The translations under genes and the position numbers were made by a program. A stretch of 64,000 nucleotides of DNA, from assembly GCF_050571805.1 (NCBI RefSeq), contig NZ_CP192219.1; one strand, written 5' to 3'. This DNA is from Halodesulfovibrio aestuarii. Its GTDB lineage: Bacteria > Desulfobacterota > Desulfovibrionia > Desulfovibrionales > Desulfovibrionaceae. A model generated the notes under the pieces. The model made no database searches. It had not been told where the DNA came from and was given only the letters and a program-made list of their open reading frames with translations. This document shows, piece by piece, positions 17,460 through 26,026 of the stretch; within the stretch, counting starts at the first letter, position 1; the number at the start of each line of letters is the position of its first letter.

Positions 17460-17816
17460 AATAAAACCTTCCATGAGAAAATCAGAGCTGACCTGATGGG
17501 CACTGTTGAACTAAAACGTGGCAGCTGACCAAAGACTGTGTGAAAGTCTGTGTCTGTAGCCATCATTATACAACCGAACTGCTTGAAGCAGAAGAGACTA
17601 CCGTAGAGAATCATATTGAAGATTGAAAAGAAAAAACGCTCTTCATGGCATGTTACATAGTTACAGAAACAATATGATTTGTTTGCTGTCTAATTTGAAA
17701 CAGGCTGGTTTGCAAGAAAAGGCATGGTGTCTTTGTTTAGGAGTACGGGCTATGTGTAAATCATTTTCAGCAGATATAAGTCATGTATGCTGGATGGGCA
17801 GACATGGAGGCTGAAG
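17460..17816. other. divergent intergenic region, no recognised gene
   Basis: The region upstream of aapJ. A 63-codon plus-strand frame (17623-17814) has no ribosome site and no recognisable features. The end of the stretch carries the GGAGG of the 42-codon micro-ORF. Confidence 0.4.
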
Positions 17817-17945
17817 ATGATGCGTGATGTAATGTGGGCAGTTGCGACAGTTTTTTTTCTTGTAACTGTTTTTTTTGCAGGACTTGTTGCTTTATGGCTT
17901 TTACCCTTTGTGTTGATATTTATGCTAATGACGCGTCGCTTTTAA
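17817..17945 (+). CDS. 42-aa membrane micro-protein
   Basis: A short ORF with strong translation signals: GGAGG at 17807 lies about six bases before ATG-ATG, and the frame ends at TAA 17943-17945, just ahead of a perfect terminator. After a short MMRDVMW N-terminus the product is almost wholly hydrophobic from residue 7 to 38 (Val, Phe, Leu), with one Pro near residue 30, and ends in Arg-Arg-Phe. One long or two short membrane helices are possible. I know of no named family match. The combination of ribosome site, hydrophobic code and own terminator makes expression likely. Confidence 0.65.
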   Translation: MMRDVMWAVATVFFLVTVFFAGLVALWLLPFVLIFMLMTRRF

Positions 17946-17951
17946 AGCGCG

Positions 17952-17982
17952 AAAAGCCACAGTGTTTACTGTGGCTTTTATT
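17952..17982. terminator. bidirectional terminator between micro-ORF and galM
   Basis: AAAAGCCACAGT (17952-17963) pairs perfectly with ACTGTGGCTTTT (17968-17979) around a four-base loop. It serves the plus-strand micro-ORF and the minus-strand galM. Confidence 0.9.
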
Positions 17983-19067
17983 TATTTAACATTGCAACTG
18001 GTGATTACTTTATTGAATGTGAATTTGGTTTTTTGCGTGTATGTGTGTTCGGGGAGAAGTACTGTTGGAGGAAAATCAGGACGGTTGGGAGAGTTTGGGA
18101 AGTGCTGTGTTTCAAAAGTAATAGCCCCGTGTCTTGGAACGATTATGTCATTCCTATACTGTGTCGTACCATCAAGATTATTTGCTGTGTATATTTGAAT
18201 GCCGGGTTCAGATGTTGCGATGCTGATACTGCGCCCGGAATCAGGGTGAGTGAGCATAGCTGCCAGCCGCACTATGTTATCGTGATCTTTTGAAAGGACA
18301 TAAGTGTGGTCAAATCCACCTGCAAAAACGAGCTGTGGATCTTTCTTGTTTATTTTATCTCCGATGACAGTAGGAATAGTCAGATCCATAACCGTGCCTA
18401 CAACGGACTGTGGAGCATTGGCAGTAGGGATGCATTCTTCATTAATAGGAAGATAGTCTTCAGCGTGGACAGTAAGTATATGATCTGAAATGCTTGAACC
18501 GATTTTACCGGATAGATTGAAATAGGTGTGATTGGTTAAGTTAAGAACAGTTGGTGCGTCTGTGAATGCTGAATAATCAATGGTTAAGGTGTCCTGTTTG
18601 TCCAAGGTGTATGCAATCTGTACAGAAAGTGTACCTGGAAAGCCCATATCACCATCGGGTGAAATGTGTTGCATAATAACAGAAGCGCTTTCTTCATGTT
18701 CAACCATGTGTGCGTTCCACACATATTTATCAAAACCCTGTGAGCCGCCATGGATATGGTGGCTGCCGTTATTTTTGTCTAAATGATAAGTCGTCCCGCC
18801 CAACCGGAACGTTGCACCTTCAATTCTGTTTGCGTATCTACCAACAATAGAACCGAAGTGATGGTTCTTTGTCAGATAATCTTCCAAGGTATCAAACCCT
18901 ATGGTTATATCACCTACATTACCCCCACAGTCTGGTGTTGCTATCTTTAAGATGGTGGCACCGTACGTCATTAACTCAACAGTTATCCCTCTGTCGTTAT
19001 TAAGAGTATAACGCTCTATGACTTCTCCAGAGGGAGTAATCCCAAAAGAATCAATTGCTACCTTCAT
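17982..19067 (-). CDS. galM: aldose 1-epimerase (mutarotase)
   Basis: A 361-residue cytoplasmic enzyme that interconverts the alpha and beta anomers of glucose or galactose. Family landmarks are GRYANRIEGATF near residue 80, the substrate-binding GSHHIHGG near 107-114, NLTNHTYFNLSG with the catalytic His near 180, and the closing EPGIQIYTANNLDG, whose region carries the catalytic Glu (AITFETQHFPNSPN). The start at 19067 follows GGAGGAAGT; the upstream frame lacks similarity. It is monocistronic, divergent from the alcohol dehydrogenase gene across about 400 bp. No other galactose genes are near, so it probably serves general sugar metabolism. Confidence 0.93.
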   Translation of the reverse strand: MKVAIDSFGITPSGEVIERYTLNNDRGITVELMTYGATILKIATPDCGGNVGDITIGFDTLEDYLTKNHHFGSIVGRYANRIEGATFRLGGTTYHLDKNNGSHHIHGGSQGFDKYVWNAHMVEHEESASVIMQHISPDGDMGFPGTLSVQIAYTLDKQDTLTIDYSAFTDAPTVLNLTNHTYFNLSGKIGSSISDHILTVHAEDYLPINEECIPTANAPQSVVGTVMDLTIPTVIGDKINKKDPQLVFAGGFDHTYVLSKDHDNIVRLAAMLTHPDSGRSISIATSEPGIQIYTANNLDGTTQYRNDIIVPRHGAITFETQHFPNSPNRPDFPPTVLLPEHTYTQKTKFTFNKVITSCNVK

Positions 19068-19145
19068 ACTTCCTCCAAAAAGTACTGTCGGACTATGACT
19101 AAGAGCGTAACCAAGCTTTTGCCTACGTGTAAGGATTTTTCTCAC

Positions 19146-19470
19146 AGAGACTAACAGAGCAGTCTGTTACATTAATTAAAACAAATTTGTGATTTTTGTA
19201 ACAAAGCTTTCAGACTCTTGTCGGATAAGTAGATTATGAGGATTGACCAAAATTTTGTTTGCACTTCACTGTTTGTGAATAAAAGAACATTCAACGCGAC
19301 CGTCACCTTTTTTTTTCAGTGTAAAAAGGTTCGTACTGTGAGTAAAAAAAAAAATTTGTGAGTAAAGACTCTCGTGTGTATTTATAAACTACGACACGGG
19401 TTATCTACTTCGCGGTGCGCGAAGGTAATAACAATTTTTCATACACTGATACTTTCTACGGAGATGTCTA
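19146..19470. promoter_or_regulatory. long adh upstream region with repeats
   Basis: There is no gene here. An inverted repeat TTCAC-N5-GTGAA lies at 19265-19279. A direct repeat TGTGAGTAAA occurs at 19337-19346 and 19357-19366, 20 bp apart, about two helical turns. The adh ribosome region (CGGAG) is just before 19471. These are plausible binding sites for a regulator of adh, but none is identified. Confidence 0.5.
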
Positions 19471-20652
19471 ATGGCTGTACGTGAAGAAGTGAATGGATTT
19501 TTTATTCCTAGTGTTACTTTGATAGGAATTGGTGCTCATAAAGAAATCCCAGCAAAAATTCGTGCCTTGGGTGGTAAAAAGCCTCTCTTGGTTACAGATA
19601 AAGGGATTACTGCAGTTGGTATTACTAAGCAGATCGTTGATTTGCTTGCATCAGAAAACATGGAATGCGTTGTTTATGATGAAACTATTCCTAACCCAAC
19701 AGACACAAATGTTCATGACGGCGTTGATGTGTATCGTAAAGAAGGTTGTGATTCACTGATTACCCTTGGTGGTGGTAGCTCTCATGACTGTGGTAAAGGT
19801 GTCGGCCTTGTTGTTGCTAATGGCGGAAAAATTCATGATTACGAAGGGGTAGATAAGTCTACTAATCCAATGCCTCCATACGTTGCTGTTAACACAACTG
19901 CTGGTACAGCATCAGAAATGACTCGCTTCTGCATTATTACAGACACTTCCCGCAAAGTTAAAATGGCTATCGTTGACTGGCGTGTAACCCCGACTATCGC
20001 ATTGGATGATCCAATGCTTATGGTAGGTATGCCTCCAGCACTTACTGCTGCAACAGGTATGGATGCTTTGACTCACGCTGTTGAAGCATACGTTTCTACT
20101 ATAGCAACTCCGCTTACTGATGCATGTGCTGAAAAAGCTATCAGACTTATTGCCAAGCATCTTCGTGCCGCTGTTGCAAATGGTAAGGACCTCGAAGCCC
20201 GAAACGGCATGTGCTACGCTCAGTATCTGGCTGGTATGGCATTTAACAACGCAAGTCTTGGTCACGTTCATGCAATGGCTCACCAGCTTGGTGGCTTCTA
20301 CGATCTTCCACATGGCGAATGTAATGCTATCCTTCTGCCACACGTTGAAAAATTCAACATGATTGCTAAGATGGATCGTTTTGCTGACATGGCAGTTTGG
20401 CTGGGTGAAAACATTGATGGTCTAAGCACTCGTGAAGCAGCTGAAAAATGTCTGAAAGCTATCCGTGAACTTTCCCACGACGTAGGTATTCCTAAGGGCT
20501 TGAAAGCTCTTGGCGAACGTTACGGTAAGAAAGTAAGCGTTGATGATATTGCAACCATGACTGCAAACGCACAGAAAGATGCCTGTGGTCTCACAAACCC
20601 TCGCTGTCCTACTGATCAGGATGTAATGGAAATTTACGAAGCAGCTATGTAA
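19471..20652 (+). CDS. adh: iron-containing alcohol dehydrogenase
   Basis: A 393-residue group III Fe-ADH that interconverts short-chain alcohols and aldehydes with NAD(H). The nucleotide-binding motif GGGSSHDCGKG is near residue 97-107, and the PTIALDD/GMDALTHAVEAY region and HVHAMAHQLGGFYDLPHGECNA supply the Asp and three His metal ligands. It matches the ethanol dehydrogenases abundant in sulfate reducers. Codon choice is more biased than in its neighbours, with many GCA/GCT/GGT codons, which suits high expression. It starts with ATG after ACGGAG, carries its own terminator and has a 325-bp upstream region with repeats, so it is probably a separately controlled, strongly expressed gene. 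Confidence 0.95.
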   Translation: MAVREEVNGFFIPSVTLIGIGAHKEIPAKIRALGGKKPLLVTDKGITAVGITKQIVDLLASENMECVVYDETIPNPTDTNVHDGVDVYRKEGCDSLITLGGGSSHDCGKGVGLVVANGGKIHDYEGVDKSTNPMPPYVAVNTTAGTASEMTRFCIITDTSRKVKMAIVDWRVTPTIALDDPMLMVGMPPALTAATGMDALTHAVEAYVSTIATPLTDACAEKAIRLIAKHLRAAVANGKDLEARNGMCYAQYLAGMAFNNASLGHVHAMAHQLGGFYDLPHGECNAILLPHVEKFNMIAKMDRFADMAVWLGENIDGLSTREAAEKCLKAIRELSHDVGIPKGLKALGERYGKKVSVDDIATMTANAQKDACGLTNPRCPTDQDVMEIYEAAM

Positions 20653-20677
20653 TTAGCACGCACTATAATTCAAATGT

Positions 20678-20708
20678 AAAGCGGAGGGGAAACTCTCCGC
20701 TTTTTTTT
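20678..20708 (+). terminator. terminator after adh
   Basis: AAAGCGGAG (20678-20686) pairs with CTCCGCTTT (20695-20703), followed by a run of T. Confidence 0.88.
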
Positions 20709-20854
20709 TATATGACTAACGTATACATGCGCCTATAGTGAAGGCTTGTACGAAGTGTGCATCCATTATATAATTTATGTAAATCTGTGATGGCATGCAA
20801 ATGCGCTAGGGAAAGGTTTTGCGAGCAGATCGGAATACAATATCCGGAGGCATT

Positions 20855-21040
20855 ATGAAATTTGTAGCTGGAGACGTTATTCAGTTAAAGTCCGGCGGGC
20901 CGGAGATGACTGTGATCGAATTTGATGCCGCTACAGGATGGGTAAGCTGCAGCTGGTTTGTAGGCAGCGAGTTGAAGACAGCATCATTTCCTGTAGAAGC
21001 CGTAGGTGAATGTAAACTGTTCGTAGATGGTGCATATTAA
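20855..21040 (+). CDS. YodC-like protein (DUF2158)
   Basis: A 61-residue protein of the YodC/DUF2158 group, small SH3-like proteins of unknown function. The hallmark is the opening FVAGDVIQLKSGGPEMTV and the central WVSCSWFVGSELKTASFPVEAV; both are present. The ATG at 20855 follows CCGGAGG, preferred to the upstream in-frame codon at 20819. It is monocistronic with its own terminator four bases after the stop. Neighbours give no functional hint. Confidence 0.85.
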   Translation: MKFVAGDVIQLKSGGPEMTVIEFDAATGWVSCSWFVGSELKTASFPVEAVGECKLFVDGAY

Positions 21041-21044
21041 AGGG

Positions 21045-21075
21045 AAAAGCCTTGTCGTTAGACAAGGCTTTTTGT
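21045..21075. terminator. terminator after the YodC-like gene
   Basis: AAAAGCCTTGTC (21045-21056) pairs perfectly with GACAAGGCTTTT (21061-21072) around GTTA, with a T run. It is also placed to end the minus-strand 24-codon ORF. Confidence 0.92.
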
Positions 21076-21091
21076 TTAATCAGGTATAACA

Positions 21092-21166
21092 TTAAAAACA
21101 TGTGTACGTTGCCACACTGAAGAGAATAGAACACGCAAGAATTATAAGCACAATGTAACGTTCCAT
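21092..21166 (-). CDS. 24-aa membrane micro-protein
   Basis: On the minus strand AAGGAG lies nine bases before an ATG at 21166. The frame encodes MERYIVLIILACSILFSVAT plus YTCF and stops with TAA at 21092. One hydrophobic helix (residues 5-20) follows a charged N-terminus, the usual form of tiny regulatory or toxin-like membrane peptides. A shared bidirectional terminator lies just downstream, and a nested direct/inverted repeat lies 35-90 bp upstream. I know no family. A chance ORF is possible at this length, but the ribosome site, helix and flanking signals agree. Confidence 0.5.
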   Translation of the reverse strand: MERYIVLIILACSILFSVATYTCF

Positions 21167-21200
21167 AAGGTTTTCTCCTTGTTGCGTTTTCGCTCATTTT

Positions 21201-21258
21201 ATTCTTACTAGCGACTATATCATAATAATATTAGATTGTTATTATGAATTCTTACTAG
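21201..21258. repeat. nested direct and inverted repeat upstream of the micro-ORF
   Basis: ATTCTTACTAG occurs at 21201-21211 and again at 21248-21258. Between them TCATAATAA (21220-21228) and TTATTATGA (21239-21247) form a perfect 9-bp inverted repeat that abuts the second direct copy. The region lies upstream of the 24-codon ORF and could be its operator. Confidence 0.5.
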
Positions 21259-21266
21259 GCATAAAT

Positions 21267-21297
21267 AAGCTCTTACCGCGTTAATCAGTAAGAGCTT
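21267..21297 (-). terminator. hairpin after the DUF2339 gene
   Basis: AAGCTCTTAC (21267-21276) pairs with GTAAGAGCTT (21288-21297). On the minus strand the tail is TTATTTATG, a weak U-tract. Confidence 0.6.
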
Positions 21298-21321
21298 GGT
21301 CGTCAAAAAAGATAACTTCAG

Positions 21322-24300
21322 TCAATTTGAAGGAGGCAGGGGATTGTCTTTGAAAATGAAACGGGTGTAGAACCAGCTAAGCCCTAATAGGCAGAGTCCT
21401 AATCCTAAGAAGGAGAATACCCGGTACAAGCCGGTCAGTTCAGAAGCATCATACAGGAACACCTTCCCGACCGTTACAATCATGACTACAAGGGAGGTAT
21501 ATCGCAGCAGTTTGGCTTTTGAAATAACGCCTGCAAGCAGTAAGGTAATAGCAAGAATAAGCCATGCAACAGAGTAGGTGTAGATTTCTGTATTTGTAGT
21601 GATTCCGACCCCCAGATATTCCCCGTGGAAAAAATAGCGGACGTTCATATTGATCAAAACAAAGAGTAAGAGAAGGGCGAATCCACGAGTGGCGTTGGAC
21701 CACAGTTTTCTATTTTCGAGAGGGAGTATGCTTTCAGCAATCAGTGTCCAAAGTATGGGGAGCCCATAAGGTAGTAGTAAATTGTTGCACACAAGCCATC
21801 CTTCAATTTTTTGGTGTGTCCAGAGTGGATTGTAGAATAAAAAATCATAAAATATGATTCGAAAAATGCCAATTGCGCATAAGCCTACGCCGCCTAACGT
21901 CAACGCAAATCGATCAAAGTAGTTACCGAAGAATAGCCATACGAAGCCAATTATGAATAGAATGTTAGTGAAGATGCCTCGCTGCAAAAAATCCGCTTTA
22001 GCAAAGAGTATATCGTTCAGTTCAACATAGAACGCATGGCGCGTCAGGTAATATCCCATTACAGCAGTCAAGATGATTGCTGCCAGCTCTAAAATCTGTA
22101 CCCAAATGTCATCGTGATCCCGTCTCAGAAAGTAACTTGCACCAATAAACATCGCTGCTGGAACACCAAGTTGGAAGACTGGCCATTGAATAATCGGGAG
22201 GCTTACTCCTTCTACTATGCTTTGTTTCACTCCCCCTATTTTTGATATCATCAGGAGGGTCCCCAATATGTGTAGTTGGGGAAGTAACAGAATGACGAAA
22301 GCTAGTGCTAGTGCCATGCAGATAGGACGTAATGCTTTGATAGGGATCCGGCTATAGATCCATGCAATGGCAAACATTTCTGCTGTGAATGCAACGGGCA
22401 GGAAGTCGCGTTGTAATTCAATAGTGAGTGCGATGGAAATAAATGCTGCACTCGTTGCTGCAAATAATGCCAGCAAGTGATCTTGTTTTGGATGATCACG
22501 GTAGTATACTCGTATTTTATGCACTGTGTAGACAGCTATCCCTGCAAGCGTGATAGCTGTGACGCTCCAGAAAGATGGAATAGAATCGACCAGTTCAGTA
22601 TGTCGTAGCTTGAAGTAAGCCAGTAGGTAAAAAGCAATACTGGTTGCTCCCGTTAATCCTGCCCAAAGTAGCGGGATCTTGGTGCGCCACAGACAAAAAT
22701 ATCCGGCTCCTGCAAAAGCTAATGCAAAGGCCGTAAGTATAAAAGCATACGTGGATACCTCTGCTGTATCCCACGCAATGAGCATTCCTATTGTTACGGT
22801 TACGGATACCAAAGGTACAAATCCGTATAACCGATCATTAAGGTACGCCAGACAAATGCCTCCAGCTGCTAACAAGCCAAATAACGACCATTCGAAAATG
22901 TCGAATCCGGCTTTTCCTGTGATAATTCCCAGCAGTATTAGGGCACCACTAAGCCCGATATAATTTAAGATGGACGTAAAATACGATGTCTGATTTTTAT
23001 CAGTGCTTTCTTGTTCATAAGAATTTTTTGAACAGATAACGATGGTGGCACTGACTGCAATTAAAAATAATCCAAGCCAAAGTGCATCACTTTGGGCAAA
23101 TACGCTGGTTGTCCAGAATACGACCCAGAAAAATGCACCAAGCAAGGTGGGGAAGGATAGTATCCACCAGTTCTTACGGCTGATGACAAGCAGCAGGCCG
23201 AAGAACAGCAGGTAAAGATAAACAAAGAATGTTAGAGAGTGTGGAGGAGTGGGGCCTAGCAAGGCAGGGGTGCAAAAACCGCCTATAAGACCAAGCAACG
23301 CAATGGGAGGGCCGTGCATTAATGAGAGAGCAACCGCCGTTGCGGTAACAATAGCCATGCCTGAGAAGCCCAGAGGATATGAGATAAGCTGATATAAATT
23401 GGTTGCAGCGAAGAGAGAGGCGTAAAGTACTGCTATTCCTGCTCCGGATAGGGATTGCGCGATACGGACACCGTTTTGAAAGTGCGTTTTTTTTCGTACC
23501 CATTCAGCACTATAAAGCAATGTTCCACCCAGTAATCCCCCTAAAACTACGCGTACTGCAGGAGTGAGCAGATTAATATCAATCGAATATTTAACTAGAA
23601 AAACTCCAGCAAGCGTAAGGGCTATACCGCCTATCCAAACAGGGAGTCGTACGCCAAATTGTTGTTCAAATCCAATATGTTTTTTTGATGCTGGTGTAGC
23701 TTCACTTGATTTTGAAGCCGGTTCTTCTTTTTCAAATGTGAATTCTGGTTCCTCATTATCCGTAACCTTGTTTTGTGATATGACTTCAGGAGCATCTTGG
23801 GGGGGCGCATGGTGTAAGGCTTTTTCGCTCTTGAGCGTTTTTGGGGGATAACTTCCTTCTATTTCAAAAATGGTCGTTAATTCTTGAACGATAGAACGAA
23901 ATTGGTCTGATTCATTCTGTAATTTGTTGATAATGTGCCTATTTATCAAACAAAATATCCCAAGTCCTCCGCAAATAATGGTTACTATCGAAATGTGCAG
24001 TTGGAATAATGCTACAGAAATAAGGAAGATAACGACGCACAAAATCATCAGTTGTGTATGGAAGGGGTGCTTAATGTTATCGGCAATAGTATCAGGCGCT
24101 GTTGCACATGTCTTGAGGATAGCCTCTTTCATTTCAGGATGCTCTTTCCATTTTAGAATAACTTCGAGTTTTTTAGTAACAGTAGTCAGCTGTTCAGTTT
24201 CTGTATGCAGTTTCTTGATGCTGCTGCGATTTATCCATGGCAAAATTAAGCAGCATAACCAACCCGTTAATCCAATGAAGGCCTCCATTACCTTTCCAAG

Positions 24301-24690
24301 TAGTATAAATCCTGCAAACAGAAGGAGAATGCTGCCGCCCAAAACTTGCGTCTGGACTCCAAAGAGGGTTTCAGTATTGGGCTTTGTATTGTCTTCTGCT
24401 TCCGAGTTTTTTTCGGGGTGTGGTTGAGATTCAGAAGAAGCCTGTTCATTCTTAAGGTTTATGAGAACATCATTTTCGTTTTTTTCAAAAAGGAAACGCA
24501 TATCCTTTATGTTAGTGGCAAGCTGAACATGCTTTATTCGTAGTTTGTTAATTCGGCTGCGGTTTATCAATGGCATGACGAGTGCTGAAATTAAGAAGAA
24601 TATCCCGCTGCAGAGAATTACAATTCCAATTATGCCCATGAATACTCCCATAAAATAGGGTGCGTCCGCCATGTAGGGCATTTCCATCAT
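21322..24690 (-). CDS. DUF2339 giant membrane protein, 1,122 aa
   Basis: A very hydrophobic protein of the DUF2339 family, with roughly 25-30 predicted helices from about residue 345 to the end and no established function. The core begins with FGVRLPVWIGGIALTLAGVFLVKYS. The first 340 residues are unusual: three copies of a unit made of a membrane hairpin, the motif INRxxIxKL (residues 42, 153 and 249) and a heptad-like helix of about 30 residues. The second unit also repeats a core-like LFGVQTQVLGGSILLLFAGF. Charged linkers between units are low-complexity. The start follows AAGGAAAAAA. It is monocistronic and may sense or remodel the envelope, but this is a guess. Confidence 0.85.
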   Translation of the reverse strand: MMEMPYMADAPYFMGVFMGIIGIVILCSGIFFLISALVMPLINRSRINKLRIKHVQLATNIKDMRFLFEKNENDVLINLKNEQASSESQPHPEKNSEAEDNTKPNTETLFGVQTQVLGGSILLLFAGFILLGKVMEAFIGLTGWLCCLILPWINRSSIKKLHTETEQLTTVTKKLEVILKWKEHPEMKEAILKTCATAPDTIADNIKHPFHTQLMILCVVIFLISVALFQLHISIVTIICGGLGIFCLINRHIINKLQNESDQFRSIVQELTTIFEIEGSYPPKTLKSEKALHHAPPQDAPEVISQNKVTDNEEPEFTFEKEEPASKSSEATPASKKHIGFEQQFGVRLPVWIGGIALTLAGVFLVKYSIDINLLTPAVRVVLGGLLGGTLLYSAEWVRKKTHFQNGVRIAQSLSGAGIAVLYASLFAATNLYQLISYPLGFSGMAIVTATAVALSLMHGPPIALLGLIGGFCTPALLGPTPPHSLTFFVYLYLLFFGLLLVISRKNWWILSFPTLLGAFFWVVFWTTSVFAQSDALWLGLFLIAVSATIVICSKNSYEQESTDKNQTSYFTSILNYIGLSGALILLGIITGKAGFDIFEWSLFGLLAAGGICLAYLNDRLYGFVPLVSVTVTIGMLIAWDTAEVSTYAFILTAFALAFAGAGYFCLWRTKIPLLWAGLTGATSIAFYLLAYFKLRHTELVDSIPSFWSVTAITLAGIAVYTVHKIRVYYRDHPKQDHLLALFAATSAAFISIALTIELQRDFLPVAFTAEMFAIAWIYSRIPIKALRPICMALALAFVILLLPQLHILGTLLMISKIGGVKQSIVEGVSLPIIQWPVFQLGVPAAMFIGASYFLRRDHDDIWVQILELAAIILTAVMGYYLTRHAFYVELNDILFAKADFLQRGIFTNILFIIGFVWLFFGNYFDRFALTLGGVGLCAIGIFRIIFYDFLFYNPLWTHQKIEGWLVCNNLLLPYGLPILWTLIAESILPLENRKLWSNATRGFALLLLFVLINMNVRYFFHGEYLGVGITTNTEIYTYSVAWLILAITLLLAGVISKAKLLRYTSLVVMIVTVGKVFLYDASELTGLYRVFSFLGLGLCLLGLSWFYTRFIFKDNPLPPSN

Positions 24691-24840
24691 TTTTTTTCCT
24701 TTTAGGTTGGGGCTGGTTTATTCAGATCATACCGTATTCTTGTCAGTGTGCACTGCATATAGATGTTGTTCGATGATAAGCAGCCGAGGGAAGTTTGATA
24801 CAACTAATTTTATTGGTCGTATTTCTAGAAGGAGCTAAAA

Positions 24841-24897
24841 TTGTTGAAGGCTGGTATCTGGTGGGGTAGTTTTGTTTTAAATTGTATAATTACATAG
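24841..24897 (+). CDS. possible 18-aa peptide
   Basis: GAAGGAG lies six bases before TTG at 24841, which opens an 18-codon frame (MLKAGIWWGSFVLNCIIT if TTG is read as Met) ending at TAG 24895. It sits in the 378-bp gap before the GNAT gene. It may be a chance ORF or a leader peptide; nothing else supports it. Confidence 0.2.
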   Translation: MLKAGIWWGSFVLNCIIT

Positions 24898-25068
24898 ACA
24901 TAGGGCAAGAAGAAACAGATGCCAGCAGCCACGAGTTCGATCCTTAAACTGGAAATCGAATTGGCAATTTGTTTTTCTTCTTAGCTTTCACAACCTTTTC
25001 GAGTAGGCATTTTCGGTACAGTCTGGTTGTGTTAAGTGCTTGCCGTAATCTGATATCAAGGTGGAAAA
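24898..25068. other. intergenic region upstream of the GNAT gene
   Basis: No gene seen. The sequence near 24930-24970 (GAGTTCGATCC then GAAATCGAATTGG) has short inverted similarity, but no convincing RNA fold was found. Confidence 0.3.
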
Positions 25069-25512
25069 ATGAATATTACACATGGAACAAAACATGATTA
25101 CGAAGTTATTATTAATGTCTGGGAAGCTTCAGTAAGAGCGACCCATGCTTTTGTGCGAGAAGAGTATCTTCAGGAACTGAGGGTGCTGATATTAGATTCT
25201 GCTCTGCCTGTCGTTGATATTTATCTGATTAAAGATGAAATAGGCAATGTTATGGGATTCATGGGAATTTCTGGTGAAATGTTAGAAATGCTGTTTGTTG
25301 CTCCTGAACACTTCCGCAAAGGACTTGGCAAAGCTTTAGCTACATACGCTGTTGAAGAGTGTGGTGTTACTAAGGTTGATGTGAATGAGCAGAATCCAGA
25401 GGCACACAAATTTTATCTTGCTCAGGGATTTAAGGTTGTAAGACGGTCGGCTACAGATGGCATGGGTAAACCTTATCCAATACTTCATATGGAGCTAGAT
25501 AAGGTTTGCTAA
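25069..25512 (+). CDS. GNAT family N-acetyltransferase
   Basis: A 147-residue acetyl-CoA-dependent acetyltransferase resembling E. coli YjaB. GNAT motif A is visible as EMLFVAPEHFRKGLGKALATYAVEE (pyrophosphate loop RKGLGKA near residue 83-89), followed by the beta-5 strand VTKVDVNEQN and the closing EAHKFYLAQGFKVVRR. The acceptor is unknown. The start follows AAGGTGG. It is a single gene, convergent with tmRNA and sharing its terminator. Confidence 0.85.
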   Translation: MNITHGTKHDYEVIINVWEASVRATHAFVREEYLQELRVLILDSALPVVDIYLIKDEIGNVMGFMGISGEMLEMLFVAPEHFRKGLGKALATYAVEECGVTKVDVNEQNPEAHKFYLAQGFKVVRRSATDGMGKPYPILHMELDKVC

Positions 25513-25550
25513 CAATGCTTAAGCCAAAAGGGTAGAAAGATAGAAACAAA

Positions 25551-25585
25551 AAAAGCTCTAATCCTTTGAAAGGATTAGAGCTTTG
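25551..25585. terminator. bidirectional terminator between GNAT gene and tmRNA
   Basis: AAAGCTCTAATCC (from 25552) pairs with GGATTAGAGCTTT (ending 25583) around TTTGAAA. It serves the plus-strand GNAT gene and the minus-strand ssrA. Confidence 0.9.
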
Positions 25586-25593
25586 TTACCTCA

Positions 25594-25953
25594 TGGTGGA
25601 GGCGGCGAGAATCGAACTCGCGTCCGAGAATGGTCCACTCGAAGCATCTACAGGTTTAGTTCCGGATTAATTTATCTCACGTTACGCTTTGCCCCAGAAC
25701 AGGCGACGTAAGGCCAGTTCGCTGTATAAGTTTCGCTCCAGCTGCAGCAAACGCCTACTGAAACTAGTCGGATGGTGTTTTGTCATTCTCTAAGTCTATC
25801 TGACGTCAACAAAGAGAACGTGGCGGTCAATTAAGCTGCCATTGCGTATTCGTAATCGTTTGCAATTACTTTAGTGCCGCTTTTTACGAGGCCAGCGGCG
25901 CCTCGACCTGCAACTCCGGTTTCTTCTATCCCCGTCGAAACCAGTGCGCCCCC
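25594..25953 (-). ncRNA. ssrA: tmRNA (ssrA)
   Basis: A one-piece tmRNA of 360 nt that frees stalled ribosomes and tags the unfinished protein. The tRNA-like ends fit: 5' GGGGGCG (complement of 25947-25953) pairs with CGCCTCC before the encoded ACCA end, and the T arm reads CGAGTTCGATTCTCG. The 5' part contains GCACTGGTTTCGACGGG, the conserved tmRNA opening. The resume frame (25863 to 25831) encodes ANDYEYAMAA and stops at TAA, so the full tag is Ala plus these ten residues. On the minus strand GATACT about 13 bases before the 5' end is a likely -10 box. Confidence 0.97.
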
Positions 25954-26026
25954 AATTGGGAGTATCTGTTTGCCAGAAAAAATGGGAACTGACATCAGAT
26001 GGTTTAGTATGCGTTGTAATGGTCTA

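Noticed and set aside
24930..24975. Possible tRNA fragment or att-like sequence near GAGTTCGATCC
   Set aside because: Only a T-loop-like string is present; no acceptor or anticodon arms could be found.
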